Shown: positions 42,596-51,924 of the stretch, piece by piece
Layout: every line of letters begins with the position of its first letter
Numbering within the stretch: position 1 is the first letter of the stretch
Assembly (NCBI RefSeq): GCF_900605015.1
Contig: NZ_LR027573.1
Span: 204,375-268,374 of the forward strand
DNA from: Olsenella sp. Marseille-P4559
Lineage (GTDB): Bacteria; Actinomycetota; Coriobacteriia; Coriobacteriales; Atopobiaceae
Direction: 5' to 3'
DNA length: 64,000 bases
Program-made: the position numbers and the translations under genes
The notes under the pieces: generated by a model
Databases searched by the model: none
What the model was told of the DNA's origin: nothing
Seen by the model: the letters and a program-made list of their open reading frames with translations, nothing else

Positions 42596-45151
42596 TTACG
42601 CCTTCTTGCGCCGAGAGGAGCTCGCACCGCGGCCGGATGCGCCACCGCGGCCCGTTGCTCTCCCGCGGCTCGAGCCCCCCTTGCGCCCGCGGGCGCCACC
42701 GCTGGCAGCCGCCTTCTTCTCCCTGCTCGGGCAATCCATGTTCACGCAGATGCGCCACGGTCCCCTCTGCGTCACAACCTCGACGATGGGGGCGCCGCAC
42801 TCGGGGCACGTCTCGCCCGTGGCGTGCAGCTCGCCACGCTGCGGCAACGGATAGCTGGTGCCGCACTCGTCATAGTTGGTGCAGCGGATAAAGCGCTTGC
42901 CGCTCTTCTCGGACTTGTGCGCCACCAGATCTCCGTGACGGCCGGCTGCCTTGCAGGCGCCGCACTCCCCCACCACGATGTCAGGCTCGCGGTTGGTGGG
43001 GCACGCCGGATTGATGCACGTCTCGTACGGGCGGTTGCGGAACGGATGCACCTTCACACGTGGCGCTCCGCACTCCGGGCACACGCCTGCCGTACCCTCG
43101 ATGGGCTCGACGCGCCCCTTGGGCAGTGGATACGTCACGTCGCAGTCGGGCCAGCCCATGCATCCCGCAAAGCTCCCGCGCGTCTTGGCAGAAGTCTTCA
43201 CCACCAGGTCGCGACCGCACTTGGGACACACGCCAATCTTCGCATCGGCGGTGACGGCGTCAGCGATGGCCTCGGAAAGGTCGTCCTTGTGGTCGACAAG
43301 CCCGTCCATCATGCCGGCGAGAAGCGCACGCGAGTGGTCGACCACCTGCGCCTGCGTGTCTGCGCCCTCGGCGACCTTGGTCATGTCGCCCTCGAGCTCG
43401 GCGGTCATCTCGGGCGTAGTGATGCGCGGCGCGTAGTTGGTGAGCGCATCGATGATGGCCATCCCCAGCTTGCTGGGCTCGGCAGGATCGTTCTTAAGGT
43501 ACTTCACGTCATAGAGGCGCTGGATGATCGAGGCGCGCGTGGACTTGGTGCCAAGCCCGCGCCTCTCCATCTCCTGGATGAGCTTGCCCTGGCTGTAGCG
43601 CGCGGGCGGCTCCGTCTGCTTGGCGTCGAGCGCCATCGACAAGACGTCGCAGGTGTCACCCTCGTTGAGCTCAGGCAGCTGGTCGTCCTTCTTAAGGCCG
43701 TAGGGATAGATGGCACGAAATCCCGGCACGGCAAGGACGTTGCCCGTAGCAACGAAGGGCTCGCCGGCGACATCAAACTCGACCTTCGTGCCGGCGATGG
43801 TAGCCGACCCCATGAGCGTGGCCAAAAAGCGGCGCGCAATGAGGTTGTAGAGCTTCCACTCCGCAGGCTGAAGGCTGTCAGGATTCGCGGCACCCGTGGG
43901 GTAGATGGGCGGGTGGTCGGTGGTCTCCTGCTTGCCGCGCGTCGCATGGAGCGCGCCCTGGCCGAGAAGCGCCTTGCACGTGGGCGCAAATTGCGGCACC
44001 GAGGAGAGCGTGCGCACGCATTCCCGTAGGTCAAGCGAGGATGGATAGACGGTGTTGTCCACGCGTGGATACGAGATGAGACCGTCCATGTAGAGCGACT
44101 CGGCAAGGCGCATGGCGCGCGCGGGCGAGATGCCCTCTGCTGCGGCAGCCGCCTGCATGGACGTGGTGTTAAAGGGTGCCGGCGGGCTCACGCGACGGCT
44201 CTTGCGGGTGACTGCGGTGACCCTGGCGGCATTCGCACCTTGCACGTGATCGTATGCCGCCTGGGCGGCGTCGTGGTCCGAGAAGCGCGCGGTGGCGTGC
44301 GTGATGCGGAACGGGTCGGAGCCGTCGTGGGCGGCCTCGCCCGAGAGAACCCAGTAGTCCTCGGGCACGAAGGCCATGCGCTCACGCTCACGCTCGACAA
44401 CCAGGGCAAGCGTGGGCGTCTGGACGCGGCCGGCAGAGCGGGTGTTGCCCAGGCCACCAAAGCGCACGCAGGTGAGGTAGCGCGTGAGCACCGCACCCCA
44501 GATGAGGTCGATGTGCTGGCGGCTCTCGCCGGCGTCGGCGAGGTCCTGGTCAAGTGCCACAAGGTTATCGAAGGCATGGTCAATCTCGGCCTTTGTGAAG
44601 GCCGAGTAGCGCGCGCGTGAGACGGCTATGGCCGGTGCCACGGAGAGAATCTGCTTGAGCGCGTCCGAGCCGATGAGTTCTCCCTCGCGATCGAAGTCTG
44701 TGCCGATAATCACAGAGTCTGCCTTCTTGGCGAGGTTCTTGAGCGAGCGGATGATCTCCTTCTCGGCAGGGAGCTTCTCGATGGGGGCCCAGACAAGGTA
44801 CGGCAGGCTCGGGATCTTCCAACCCTTGATGTCGACGCCGTCGACCAGGAAGGGCTTGTGCTTGGTGGCAAACGGTGGGCGTGACAGTCCGTCGGGCACG
44901 TCTGCCGGGATGTGCTCGCCTTCTGCGGTAAGGCCGTACCAGCCCTCCTCAAGGTCAAACTTGAGCTCGGGCGGGAAGTCCGGCTGCATGATGTGGCCGC
45001 GAAGGCCTATGGTCACCCAATCCTCTCCGCCTTTCCTAAAGCGGTAGATGGGCGTGTTGTAGACCTTGTCCGCCTTGGGCTTGCCAGACTCTGAGAGGAG
45101 CCTCGCAATCTGCTGGGCGGCATCGTTCTTCTCGGTGACGACAAGGATCAA
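42596..45151 (-). CDS. topA: type IA DNA topoisomerase with four zinc ribbons and an RG-rich tail
   Basis: An 851-residue enzyme. The Toprim domain opens with VVTEKNDAAQQIARLLSESG and includes GTDFDREGELIG. The catalytic tyrosine is in LISYPRVDNTVYP. Four cysteine-pair zinc ribbons follow residue ~640 (CPKCGRD, CPECGAPRV, CGACKAA, CPECGAPIV), then a basic Gly/Arg/Ser tail. The layout resembles archaeal-type topoisomerase I/III rather than E. coli TopA. It relaxes negative supercoils. It is the last gene of the tat run. Confidence 0.9.
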   Translation of the reverse strand: MILVVTEKNDAAQQIARLLSESGKPKADKVYNTPIYRFRKGGEDWVTIGLRGHIMQPDFPPELKFDLEEGWYGLTAEGEHIPADVPDGLSRPPFATKHKPFLVDGVDIKGWKIPSLPYLVWAPIEKLPAEKEIIRSLKNLAKKADSVIIGTDFDREGELIGSDALKQILSVAPAIAVSRARYSAFTKAEIDHAFDNLVALDQDLADAGESRQHIDLIWGAVLTRYLTCVRFGGLGNTRSAGRVQTPTLALVVERERERMAFVPEDYWVLSGEAAHDGSDPFRITHATARFSDHDAAQAAYDHVQGANAARVTAVTRKSRRVSPPAPFNTTSMQAAAAAEGISPARAMRLAESLYMDGLISYPRVDNTVYPSSLDLRECVRTLSSVPQFAPTCKALLGQGALHATRGKQETTDHPPIYPTGAANPDSLQPAEWKLYNLIARRFLATLMGSATIAGTKVEFDVAGEPFVATGNVLAVPGFRAIYPYGLKKDDQLPELNEGDTCDVLSMALDAKQTEPPARYSQGKLIQEMERRGLGTKSTRASIIQRLYDVKYLKNDPAEPSKLGMAIIDALTNYAPRITTPEMTAELEGDMTKVAEGADTQAQVVDHSRALLAGMMDGLVDHKDDLSEAIADAVTADAKIGVCPKCGRDLVVKTSAKTRGSFAGCMGWPDCDVTYPLPKGRVEPIEGTAGVCPECGAPRVKVHPFRNRPYETCINPACPTNREPDIVVGECGACKAAGRHGDLVAHKSEKSGKRFIRCTNYDECGTSYPLPQRGELHATGETCPECGAPIVEVVTQRGPWRICVNMDCPSREKKAAASGGARGRKGGSSRGRATGRGGASGRGASSSRRKKA

Positions 45152-45195
45152 AGGAGATTACCTCGCTTGCATCGTGACGGCAGAGCCCCCCTAGT

Positions 45196-45984
45196 TTAAA
45201 GCTTGTCGAGCTCTGCGTTCTCGTAGTCCTCGCGGGTCCACTTGAGGGCCTGCTTGCCGTCGCGCGCAATGATGACGTAACGGGCAATGGCGAGGGCCAC
45301 CTCGTACAGGCCGATAAGCGCGGCAAACATGAGAACCATGGTCACGGGCGAGGCGTCGGGCGTGACAACGGCCGAAAGCACCATGAGGCCAACGTAGATG
45401 TAGCGCCACTGGGAGCGGAAGGTCTTGTACGGCACGATGTGCAGGATCGAGAGGTAGAAGATCACAAGCGGCAGCTCGAACGCAATGCCAAAGCCGACCT
45501 CGAGCAGCATGTAGATGTTGAGGTAGTCCTCGGCGTCGGCTAGGTTGTTCGCAAACTCGAAGGACTGGTCGAGTAGCCACCCGAACGCCGCAGGCTGAAT
45601 TACGTAGTAGCAGAAGACCATGCCGATAAAGAACAGGGCGACAAGGGCTGCCACCGTGGGCACGACCCACTTGCGCTCCTTGGGCTTGAGCGCCGGCATG
45701 ATAAAGGCCATGACTTCCCAGATGATGATGGGTGTGCAGATGATCATCGCGAAGAACACGGCGACCTTGAAGCGGATGGTAAAGCCGCCGAGCGCGGTGA
45801 GAACGTAGAGGTCGCCGCCGCGCATGGCCTCCCTGATCTGGTCGATCATGATGTCGATGAGGGTGGGGGTGGCAAAGTAGACGATGACCGCCACCGTAAG
45901 GAGCGAGACCACGATTATGGTGAGCCTGCGACGAAGCTCTCCCAGGTGGTCCATGATGGGCATGCGTGCTGATCCGATGGGCAT
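45196..45984 (-). CDS. tatC: TatC, twin-arginine translocase core subunit
   Basis: Six-helix membrane protein of 262 residues beginning with the TatC signature MDHLGELRRRLTIIVVSLL. Conserved features include the periplasmic loop Glu/Pro residues before helix 2 and the block LEVGFGIAFELPLVIFYLS. It receives twin-arginine signal peptides of folded exported proteins. The ATG at 45984 or 45963 could be used. It follows the tatA gene by 21 bp and precedes topA by 44 bp on the same strand. Confidence 0.95.
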   Translation of the reverse strand: MPIGSARMPIMDHLGELRRRLTIIVVSLLTVAVIVYFATPTLIDIMIDQIREAMRGGDLYVLTALGGFTIRFKVAVFFAMIICTPIIIWEVMAFIMPALKPKERKWVVPTVAALVALFFIGMVFCYYVIQPAAFGWLLDQSFEFANNLADAEDYLNIYMLLEVGFGIAFELPLVIFYLSILHIVPYKTFRSQWRYIYVGLMVLSAVVTPDASPVTMVLMFAALIGLYEVALAIARYVIIARDGKQALKWTREDYENAELDKL

Positions 45985-46005
45985 GGTGGTATGGGGAGCG
46001 GGGCG

Positions 46006-46662
46006 CTAGGCCTGCTGCTCGCCGGCCTCCTCTCCGTTTGCTGCAGAAACGTTGGTGCTGGTCACGGGGGTCACGTCGGTAGTCGCGGCCTTCTCAGCCT
46101 CAGCGGCCTGCTCGCGACGACGCCTGGGGCTCATCGCGTAGAGGTCGGCGGCCGTCGTGGGCTTGGGCTCCTCGGGCGCCGCCCTGGACGCCTCTGCGGC
46201 GGGCGTGGCCGCGGCCTCGGCAGACGTAGGCGCGATGTCGGCGTCGGCATCAGCATCGGCATCGCTCGCCGCAGCTTCGGTGGCGGCGGCCTTCTCGGGC
46301 GCCACCGCAGCCGCGTTGGCCTTGGCCTTCTCAGCGGCGGCACGCTCGGCCTCGAGACGCTTCTTGCGCTCGGCGAACGTCTCGGTCTTAGGCGTGGATT
46401 TGGGGGCACCGGAATCCTCGATGTCCGCGTCCTCCTCTTCGCTGCGCTTGCGGTTGGGCTTCTTGGGCGAGTCGCTCATGGCCTCGGTCGCGGGATCAAC
46501 GATCTCGGTCTGCACGACCTGCGTGAAGCCCTCCTGGGCGTTTCTGAACTGCCGCAGCGCGCGGCCGATGGTGCGCCCCATCCCAGGCAGCTTGTCTGGC
46601 CCAAAGATGAGAAATGCGAAGAGCAGGATGAGAGCGAGCTCTGACTCTCCAATGCCAAACAC
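46006..46662 (-). CDS. tatA: TatA/TatB-type twin-arginine translocase subunit with a long acidic tail
   Basis: A 218-residue protein. An N-terminal helix and hinge (MFGIGESELALILLFAFLIF, then GPDKLPGMGRTIGRALRQF) fit the TatA/TatB family; Glu near position 8 and the GP hinge are conserved. A very long Ala/Glu/Asp-rich tail includes DADADADAD. No second TatA/B gene is seen here, so it may serve both roles. It is flanked by STAS and tatC genes in one strand run. Confidence 0.92.
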   Translation of the reverse strand: MFGIGESELALILLFAFLIFGPDKLPGMGRTIGRALRQFRNAQEGFTQVVQTEIVDPATEAMSDSPKKPNRKRSEEEDADIEDSGAPKSTPKTETFAERKKRLEAERAAAEKAKANAAAVAPEKAAATEAAASDADADADADIAPTSAEAAATPAAEASRAAPEEPKPTTAADLYAMSPRRRREQAAEAEKAATTDVTPVTSTNVSAANGEEAGEQQA

Positions 46663-46730
46663 GATCGGTTTCCTCCAGCATGGATCGAATTCCTACACTC
46701 CCCCCACGAGCGAGGGGTCTTGGGACGCGG

Positions 46731-47048
46731 CTATTCCTGTCCGGTAACGTTGAGGTCGGCACCCACGCCCAAAAGCGAGAGTACGCGCGCGACGTTTCTC
46801 TGCGGGCGCTCCACCGAGAGCGCACGACCCTGCTCCTTGGCGTGATGCGCCGCACCCACAAGGACACCGATCCCCGTGGAGTCGATGTAGGGCACGTCGG
46901 CCAAATCGATTGCGAGCGACCCCTCGCCAGAGGCGAGCTGCTCGTCAAGCACATCGCGCAGCGCCGAGGCGTTGGAGACGTCGACCTCACCAGAGACTGC
47001 CACGCGGCAGCCCCCCTCGATGGGTGTAGTTGAGATGTTGATGCTCAT
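46731..47048 (-). CDS. STAS-domain anti-sigma factor antagonist
   Basis: A 105-residue single STAS domain. The phosphorylatable serine is in VPYIDSTGIGVLVG, and EVDVSNASALRDVLDEQL precedes it, as in SpoIIAA/RsbV-like proteins. These bind anti-sigma kinases when dephosphorylated. No anti-sigma or sigma gene is adjacent. It is placed between a TPR membrane protein and tatA. Confidence 0.9.
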   Translation of the reverse strand: MSINISTTPIEGGCRVAVSGEVDVSNASALRDVLDEQLASGEGSLAIDLADVPYIDSTGIGVLVGAAHHAKEQGRALSVERPQRNVARVLSLLGVGADLNVTGQE

Positions 47049-47063
47049 GAATGTTCCCCTTCC

Positions 47064-47975
47064 CTAGAATCCGGTGCCAGAGAGGTTGTTTAGTGTGTCC
47101 GTGAGACCCTTCGCGCCGGTCTCGCCCGAAGACGAGGAGGGCGTCGCGGACGTCGACGTGCCGGTCGTACTGCTCGACGAGGACTCGAGCGCGGCCAGGC
47201 GCTGCGTGGCGTAGGACTTTGCACCGTACTCGTCGTTGGGATCATTGTCGATGGCGTTCTGATAGGAGGCCTTGGCGGATTCCTTGTCGCCGGAGTACTC
47301 CTGGACCATGCCGAGGTTTGCCCAGGCGGGAGCATATGCGGGCGAGTCCTGCGTGAGTGTCTCAAGATCGGTCATCGCCTCGCTCGTCTCGCCCTCGTAG
47401 AGCTTGCAGAGCGCTATGTCCACGCGCACTGCGTCGGAATCCTTGAGGCCGAGGTACTGCTCGTAGTAGCCAATGGCCTTCTCGAGCAGTTCGTTGCCAT
47501 GGGTGGTATCATCGTCTGAAGAGGACGCCGAGAGGACCGAAGCACCCCAGCGCATGTAGTTGCGGCCGAGGTTGAGCAGGGTCGCGAGGTTCGTGTTGTC
47601 GGAGGCGAGCTTGGACTCGAGCTCCGAGACAGTGTCTTGGTACTTGGCATCGACGGCAGCTGCGCCGGTCACGGAGCTTGAGTCGGTCGCGCTTGAATCC
47701 GTGGAGTCCGAGCTGCTGTCCGAGTTTGAGTCCTCGGAGCTGCCCTGCTCGGCCTGCTGGTTGTTGGAGAAGGCCGTGGAGAGCGTGGGCAGCATGAGCG
47801 AGACGACCATGAGAGCGGCAAAGACGACAATGACGACCTTGGTGGGCGTGGAGAGGTTGCTTGAGGACTGCGCCCCACCCTTGCTGGAGGAAGAGGAGCC
47901 GCCCTTGGCCCTTGCCGAGGCAGCGCCTTTCGAAGCGCCCTTCTTGTGCACCTTATTGCTTGGCTTCTTCGACAT
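47064..47975 (-). CDS. membrane-anchored TPR protein
   Basis: A 303-residue protein. A basic N-terminus (MSKKPSNKVHKKGASKGAAS) leads into one transmembrane helix (TKVVIVVFAALMVVSLMLP). A Ser/Asp-rich linker follows, then two or three TPR-like repeats (residues ~130-270: NLATLLNLGRNYMRWGA, AIGYYEQYLGLKDSDA, APAWANLGMVQEYSGD, KASYQNAIDNDPND). A Ser/Thr tail ends it. It is probably a cell-surface or periplasm-side scaffold. First gene of the run to topA, 15 bp before the STAS gene. Confidence 0.82.
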   Translation of the reverse strand: MSKKPSNKVHKKGASKGAASARAKGGSSSSSKGGAQSSSNLSTPTKVVIVVFAALMVVSLMLPTLSTAFSNNQQAEQGSSEDSNSDSSSDSTDSSATDSSSVTGAAAVDAKYQDTVSELESKLASDNTNLATLLNLGRNYMRWGASVLSASSSDDDTTHGNELLEKAIGYYEQYLGLKDSDAVRVDIALCKLYEGETSEAMTDLETLTQDSPAYAPAWANLGMVQEYSGDKESAKASYQNAIDNDPNDEYGAKSYATQRLAALESSSSSTTGTSTSATPSSSSGETGAKGLTDTLNNLSGTGF

Positions 47976-48304
47976 GCCCGAGAAATCCCTCCGTGTTGAC
48001 CTACGCCCGACGAACCGAGAGCTGGCCCGCCCCTCTCGCACTACGCCGCAAGCAGCGCCGTTTGTGACTCTTTAATGTAAGCCACATCCGGCCCTCCCAC
48101 GCGAGCGATGCGCGCGCTTCCCGATTCTACAGAACTCTGCGGAACCGTCGGAGCGCAAGCCAAATGCCACTCCCATGCTATGCAACGGCTTCCCGAACGA
48201 AAAATACATTCTGGAGACCGTTGCCATATAAGCATTGTATGGGTAGTTCCTCTCGGCGAACTGGCTGGCGAACGGAACCAAACAATCTGCGCCGGACGAA
48301 CCGC
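47976..48304. other. intergenic gap
   Basis: It holds the promoter side of the TPR-tat operon and the 3' side of the aminotransferase gene. No gene, repeat or clear hairpin is recognised. Confidence 0.5.
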
Positions 48305-49603
48305 CTACTCTGCCTTGCCCTCGCGCTCCGCCTTGGCAAGGCGCGCCGAGACGAGTTTGACCGCCAGCACAAAGACATCGAGCGCAGCGCCGAGGTCCTC
48401 GAGGGACGGATACGTGGGGGCAATGCGGATGTTGGTGTCCTCGGGGTCGCGACCGTAGGGCCAGGTGGCGCCGGCGGGCGTGAGTTTTACGCCAAGCACT
48501 GCGGCCATCGCAACGATTGCCTTGGCCGAGCCCTTGGGGCCGTCGAACGAAACGAAGTATCCGCCGTGGGGGTTGCTCCAGGTGGCGCAATCCAACCCGT
48601 CGAGGCCGGCGTGGAGCTTCTCCTGCACCAGCTCGAAGCGCGGGCGCACGATTTGGGCATGCTTCTCCATGTGGACCTTGATACCATCGAGGTCCTCGAG
48701 CAAACGCACGTGCGCGAACTGCGAGACCTTCTCGGGCGAGACGCGCATCACCGAGAAGGCTGCGCGGATCTCAGCCATGTCGGCGGAGCTTGCGGTGACA
48801 AACGCGATGCCCGAGCTGGGGAACGTCACCTTGGCCGTGGAGCCAAACTCGTAGACCATGTCGCTCTTGCCGGCTTCGGCCAGGGCATCGAAGATGTTGA
48901 GCAGGTGGTCGCCCTCACCCTCGAAGGTATGCACCACATAGGCGTTATCCCAGAAGATGCGGAAGTCGGGCGCCGCAGGCGTGAGCGCGGCAAACTTGCG
49001 CACGACAGCGTTGGAGTAGGTGATGCCGGTGGGGTTGGCATACTTGGGGACGCACCAGATGCCCTTGACCGCGGGGTCATTCTCGACCAGGCGCTTCACC
49101 ACTGCCATATCCGGGCCGTCCTCAAGCATGGGAACGGGGATGTTCTCGATGCCATAGTGAGCCGTGACCTTGAAGTGGCGATCGTAGCCGGGCGAGGGGC
49201 AGAGGAACTTGACCTTGCCCTGCTGGTTCCAGGGCTTGTTGCTGCCGATGCCATGCGTGAAGGCATTGCAGACGACGTCGTGCATGAGGTTAAGACTGGA
49301 GGAACCGTTCACGATCACGTTCTTGGGATCGACGTCCAGGATCTGCGCGGCGAGGGCGCGCGCAGAGGGAAGGCCATCCGGAGCACCGTAGTTGTCAACG
49401 GCAACGCCCTGGTCATCCATCTCGGTCGAGGAGCTAAGGACGTCGAGCATGGGCTTGGAAAGGGCGGTCTGCTCGGGACTGGGCTTGCCTCGGGCCATGT
49501 CCAGCTTGAGTTCCAGGGAGCGGAGGCGGTCCGCCTCCTTCTCGAGCTGTGCAATCTCTTGCGTAAGGTCTTGGTCTGACATGAGCTCGTATGCGGTGGG
49601 CAT
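48305..49603 (-). CDS. class I aminotransferase, AspT/PF12897-type
   Basis: A 432-residue PLP enzyme of the group annotated as aspartate aminotransferase type Ic (MocR-like aminotransferase domain without an HTH). Features: LDMARGKPSPEQ, the PYANPTG-equivalent PKYANPTGITYS, the PLP lysine in FGSTAKVTFPSSGIAF, and the C-terminal RIAPTYPS arginine. GAGGGG precedes ATG. It probably interconverts aspartate and oxaloacetate. It is divergent from a small hypothetical gene. Confidence 0.9.
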   Translation of the reverse strand: MPTAYELMSDQDLTQEIAQLEKEADRLRSLELKLDMARGKPSPEQTALSKPMLDVLSSSTEMDDQGVAVDNYGAPDGLPSARALAAQILDVDPKNVIVNGSSSLNLMHDVVCNAFTHGIGSNKPWNQQGKVKFLCPSPGYDRHFKVTAHYGIENIPVPMLEDGPDMAVVKRLVENDPAVKGIWCVPKYANPTGITYSNAVVRKFAALTPAAPDFRIFWDNAYVVHTFEGEGDHLLNIFDALAEAGKSDMVYEFGSTAKVTFPSSGIAFVTASSADMAEIRAAFSVMRVSPEKVSQFAHVRLLEDLDGIKVHMEKHAQIVRPRFELVQEKLHAGLDGLDCATWSNPHGGYFVSFDGPKGSAKAIVAMAAVLGVKLTPAGATWPYGRDPEDTNIRIAPTYPSLEDLGAALDVFVLAVKLVSARLAKAEREGKAE

Positions 49604-49705
49604 GGGCCCCTCCTCGTGAAAACGTTGCTAAATGATGCGGCTCCGAGCAGAAGAAGTATAGCGCGCCGACTCGCATACCAAATGCAGCTGCTACCATGTG
49701 TAACC

Positions 49706-50011
49706 ATGATGAGAAACAGTAACAGCCACCGGCACCAAACCGCGCGCAGCGTCACCCATGGTGGCCTGCGCTCCAAGGAGTATGGCGACCTTCAGCAGCT
49801 GGTAAACGAGCTCTACGCGCATAACATGTCCGGCACGGTGACAAAGATTGATGTGCTGTCACGCGCCGAGATCGATGACCTCTGCGATGACCTTATGGAG
49901 GTCGTGGACCTGCTGCCTGCGGGACACTACAAGCGCGGACGACTTTGCGACCAACTCAACAGTATTGTGACTGCCCATGGATGGGGCAACGCATACGGAA
50001 CGGTGGAGTAG
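49706..50011 (+). CDS. conserved-looking hypothetical protein
   Basis: About 101 residues beginning MMRNSNSHRHQTARSVTHGG. The C-terminal two-thirds is helical and acidic (YGDLQQLVNELYAHN, VLSRAEIDDLCDDLMEVVDL, HYKRGRLCDQLNSIVTAHGW). There is no membrane segment or known motif. No good ribosome site precedes the ATGs at 49706 and 49709, so the start is uncertain. It is convergent with a glutaredoxin gene across a strong terminator, which supports it being a real gene. Confidence 0.55.
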   Translation: MMRNSNSHRHQTARSVTHGGLRSKEYGDLQQLVNELYAHNMSGTVTKIDVLSRAEIDDLCDDLMEVVDLLPAGHYKRGRLCDQLNSIVTAHGWGNAYGTVE

Positions 50012-50037
50012 GCGCCTTGGGCTCCCGCCTAAGAGTG

Positions 50038-50076
50038 CTGCCGGCGCGTCACCCTCTTGCGGTGGCGCGCCGGCAG
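50038..50076. terminator. bidirectional terminator
   Basis: Arms CTGCCGGCGCG(T)CACC and GGTG(G)CGCGCCGGCAG form a near-perfect 16-bp stem with a 7-base loop between two convergent genes. Confidence 0.8.
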
Positions 50077-50086
50077 CGGCTTCGCC

Positions 50087-50410
50087 CTAGAACGAGCAGC
50101 CGCCACCAATAGTGCACGACGCACCAGCTGCAGGCGCATCGCCCTTGTCGCTGGTACCCTCGTCGCCTGCCGAGAACTCGCGGCCGAGGTAGGCAATGAT
50201 GTCATCAGATTCATACATTGCCGTACCGTCGATGAACAGACACGGAACCTGCCGCTTCCCACCCACTTCGACCAGGCGATCGCGATCTTCTTCGGACTCG
50301 TCGATGTTGTGGAGCGGTAGCACGATACCGTTGGCATCCATGTAGCGCAGAACCCTGTGGCAGTAGGGGCAACCGTTCTTTATATAGAGTTGAAGGTCTT
50401 TCTCAGCCAT
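50087..50410 (-). CDS. glutaredoxin-like protein
   Basis: A 107-residue thioredoxin-fold protein. The dithiol active site is NGCPYCHRVL at residues 13-22, with the cis-proline in KRQVPCLFIDG and the glutathione-site YESDDIIAYL. An extra Gly/Ala-rich tail ends in CTIGGGCSF, adding a second cysteine pair. It reduces disulfides or ribonucleotide reductase-type targets. ATG at 50410 follows GGAGC. Two CTGCCACC elements lie upstream. Confidence 0.9.
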   Translation of the reverse strand: MAEKDLQLYIKNGCPYCHRVLRYMDANGIVLPLHNIDESEEDRDRLVEVGGKRQVPCLFIDGTAMYESDDIIAYLGREFSAGDEGTSDKGDAPAAGASCTIGGGCSF

Positions 50411-50592
50411 GATGCTCCTTTCAGGGAGAGTGTCAGAAACAGTACTGACCTGCGTATACCCTGATTGGAGTCTCTGCAGATATGATATTCGTCAAGTTGC
50501 AAATCTCCACACGGGTGGGGCGCATCGGCGATGATCGGCCTCACGTGGGCCCTGAGTGGGCAAAGTGAGCTCTTGATGCGAGCCCCCAGCGC

Positions 50593-50730
50593 GAATTGAC
50601 GGTTGGTGGCAGTTTGAGGCAAATCCTTTATGTGAGTGCGTCGATGTAGCAAATCGCTGACCTGCAGTTTATCAGAAATGCAATCGTCTGATACTCGGGC
50701 CGTCCCCGAAAAACTGCCACCAAACGTAAA
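50593..50730 (+). repeat. CTGCCACC element, copy 5
   Basis: Plus-strand copy with GAATTGACGGTTGGTGGCAG and ACTGCCACCAAACGTAAA ends and an internal CAAATCGCTGACCTGCAG, then TTTATCA. It is paired with copy 6 in opposite orientation across 92 bp. It fills, with copy 6, the 600-bp gap upstream of glutaredoxin. Confidence 0.87.
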
Positions 50731-50822
50731 CGTGCACCATTCGACGATGGCCGGAGGCGTCAGGGTGCCGTTGGGGGCTCATGTCAGACTCGGGCGACGG
50801 GGCACAGGCCGCTGGGTGGCAA

Positions 50823-50962
50823 GTTTTTACGGTTGGTGGCAGTTTTTGTCGGTACCCCCGAGTAGCAAGCTCTTTGAGATTTGACAAATCGCAGGTAAAC
50901 GATTTGTAACTAGCTCGATCTCACATAAAAGATTTGCCGCAAACTGCCACCAACCGTCAATT
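50823..50962 (-). repeat. CTGCCACC element, copy 6
   Basis: Minus-strand copy with TTTTTACGGTTGGTGGCAGT and ACTGCCACCAACCGTCAATT ends. Inside, in reverse, are ACTCGGGGG and GGCAAATCTTTTATGTGAG. Confidence 0.87.
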
Positions 50963-51014
50963 CGTGAATCCAGGTGGTCGCAAAGGGTGCCGAGGCCTCA
51001 GTCGGAGCTGCACT

Positions 51015-51152
51015 CTAGAAGAGGTAGTCGAGGATTGGCGAGTCGGCAAAGAGCGACACGATGGAGGGGATGGCTACGGCCACCAAAACCGCAATACCAA
51101 TCCACATGCCGATGCCCTTGTCTTGGTCTCCGCCGTGCGTGGGTATGAGCAT
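51015..51152 (-). CDS. 45-residue single-helix membrane protein
   Basis: ATG at 51152 follows GTGAGGGAGAAACCC. The product starts MLIPTHGGDQDKGIGMWIGI and continues AVLVAVAIPSIVSLFADSPILDYLF: a polar start, one transmembrane helix and a short hydrophobic end. It is divergent from the MGMT-like gene. Length, ribosome site and clean membrane profile support a real small gene; function unknown. Confidence 0.55.
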   Translation of the reverse strand: MLIPTHGGDQDKGIGMWIGIAVLVAVAIPSIVSLFADSPILDYLF

Positions 51153-51300
51153 GGGTTTCTCCCTCACATCCAGGAGGCTGCCTGATAGGCGGCCACATCT
51201 TCTCCAAGCCAATTGCCCAAGCTGCTGAAGGGCGATATCGTATTTCTTGCGGCACAAGGTTTCGCAAAGTAGGAAGCAACTGTAAGACGAAGGGGGTCCC

Positions 51301-51618
51301 ATGGACAACGAGGGATTCTTCCAGCGTGCATACGGTATCGTGCGACAGATTCCACCCGGAAGGGTTGCCACCTACGGGCAGGTCGCTCGCATGATGGGCG
51401 AGCCGCGGAAGGCTCGCTACGTGGGATTTGCCATGCACTCAAGTCCGGGCCTGGCTGGCGGGGTGCCCTGCCATAGGGTCGTCTTTGCAGACGGGAGCCT
51501 TGCCCCAGGGTTTGCCTTTGGTGGACCTGAAGAGCAGCGAAAGATGCTCGAGGCAGAAGGCGTTGGATTTCTCGCCAGTGGAAAAGTGGATATGCGTCGG
51601 TTTGAGTGGGAGGTATAG
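51301..51618 (+). CDS. MGMT-family alkyltransferase-like DNA-binding protein
   Basis: A 105-residue protein equal to the C-terminal domain of O6-alkylguanine-DNA alkyltransferase. It has the HTH with the RVATYGQVARMMGEPRKARY helix and arginine finger, and the active-site PCHRVV with Cys intact (true Atl proteins have Trp). It is shorter than full Ada/Ogt (about 160) and lacks the N-terminal domain. It may repair or flag alkylated guanine. GAAGGGGG precedes ATG. Confidence 0.88.
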   Translation: MDNEGFFQRAYGIVRQIPPGRVATYGQVARMMGEPRKARYVGFAMHSSPGLAGGVPCHRVVFADGSLAPGFAFGGPEEQRKMLEAEGVGFLASGKVDMRRFEWEV

Positions 51619-51689
51619 AGGCAGCCGCCTCCCACCGAGGAGACAGATGCGGTCAAGCCCGTTGGGAGTCCCCCGAAGCGGGGTGCCTG

Positions 51690-51875
51690 AAAACGTTGCC
51701 AGCACGTCGCCCATGCCCTCGAAGCTACCGACGACCCCATCGCCGCTGGTGTGTCCACCATCTCGATGGTGGCAAACGCGAACAAGCTGCCTGTGATCTG
51801 CGGCGAGAAGGGTATGGCCGACAACAGTGGCTTCGCCACCTACGGCATCGACTACAACAAGCTTGGCCACAACCG
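51690..51875 (+). pseudogene. fragment of a TrpX/YtlA-type ABC substrate-binding protein
   Basis: One frame reads ATDDPIAAGVSTISMVANAN, then KLPVICGEKGMADNSGFATY and GIDYNKLGHN, the conserved central part of the ABC substrate-binding (DUF534) family. No start or C-terminus exists, and after ~51875 the reading changes to unrelated sequence belonging to the opposite-strand pseudogene. It is a deletion remnant. Confidence 0.7.
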
Positions 51876-51924
51876 GCCAGACGGCAGTGAAGTCCCTTGG
51901 TGGCAGATCTCGTCCACGCCATCA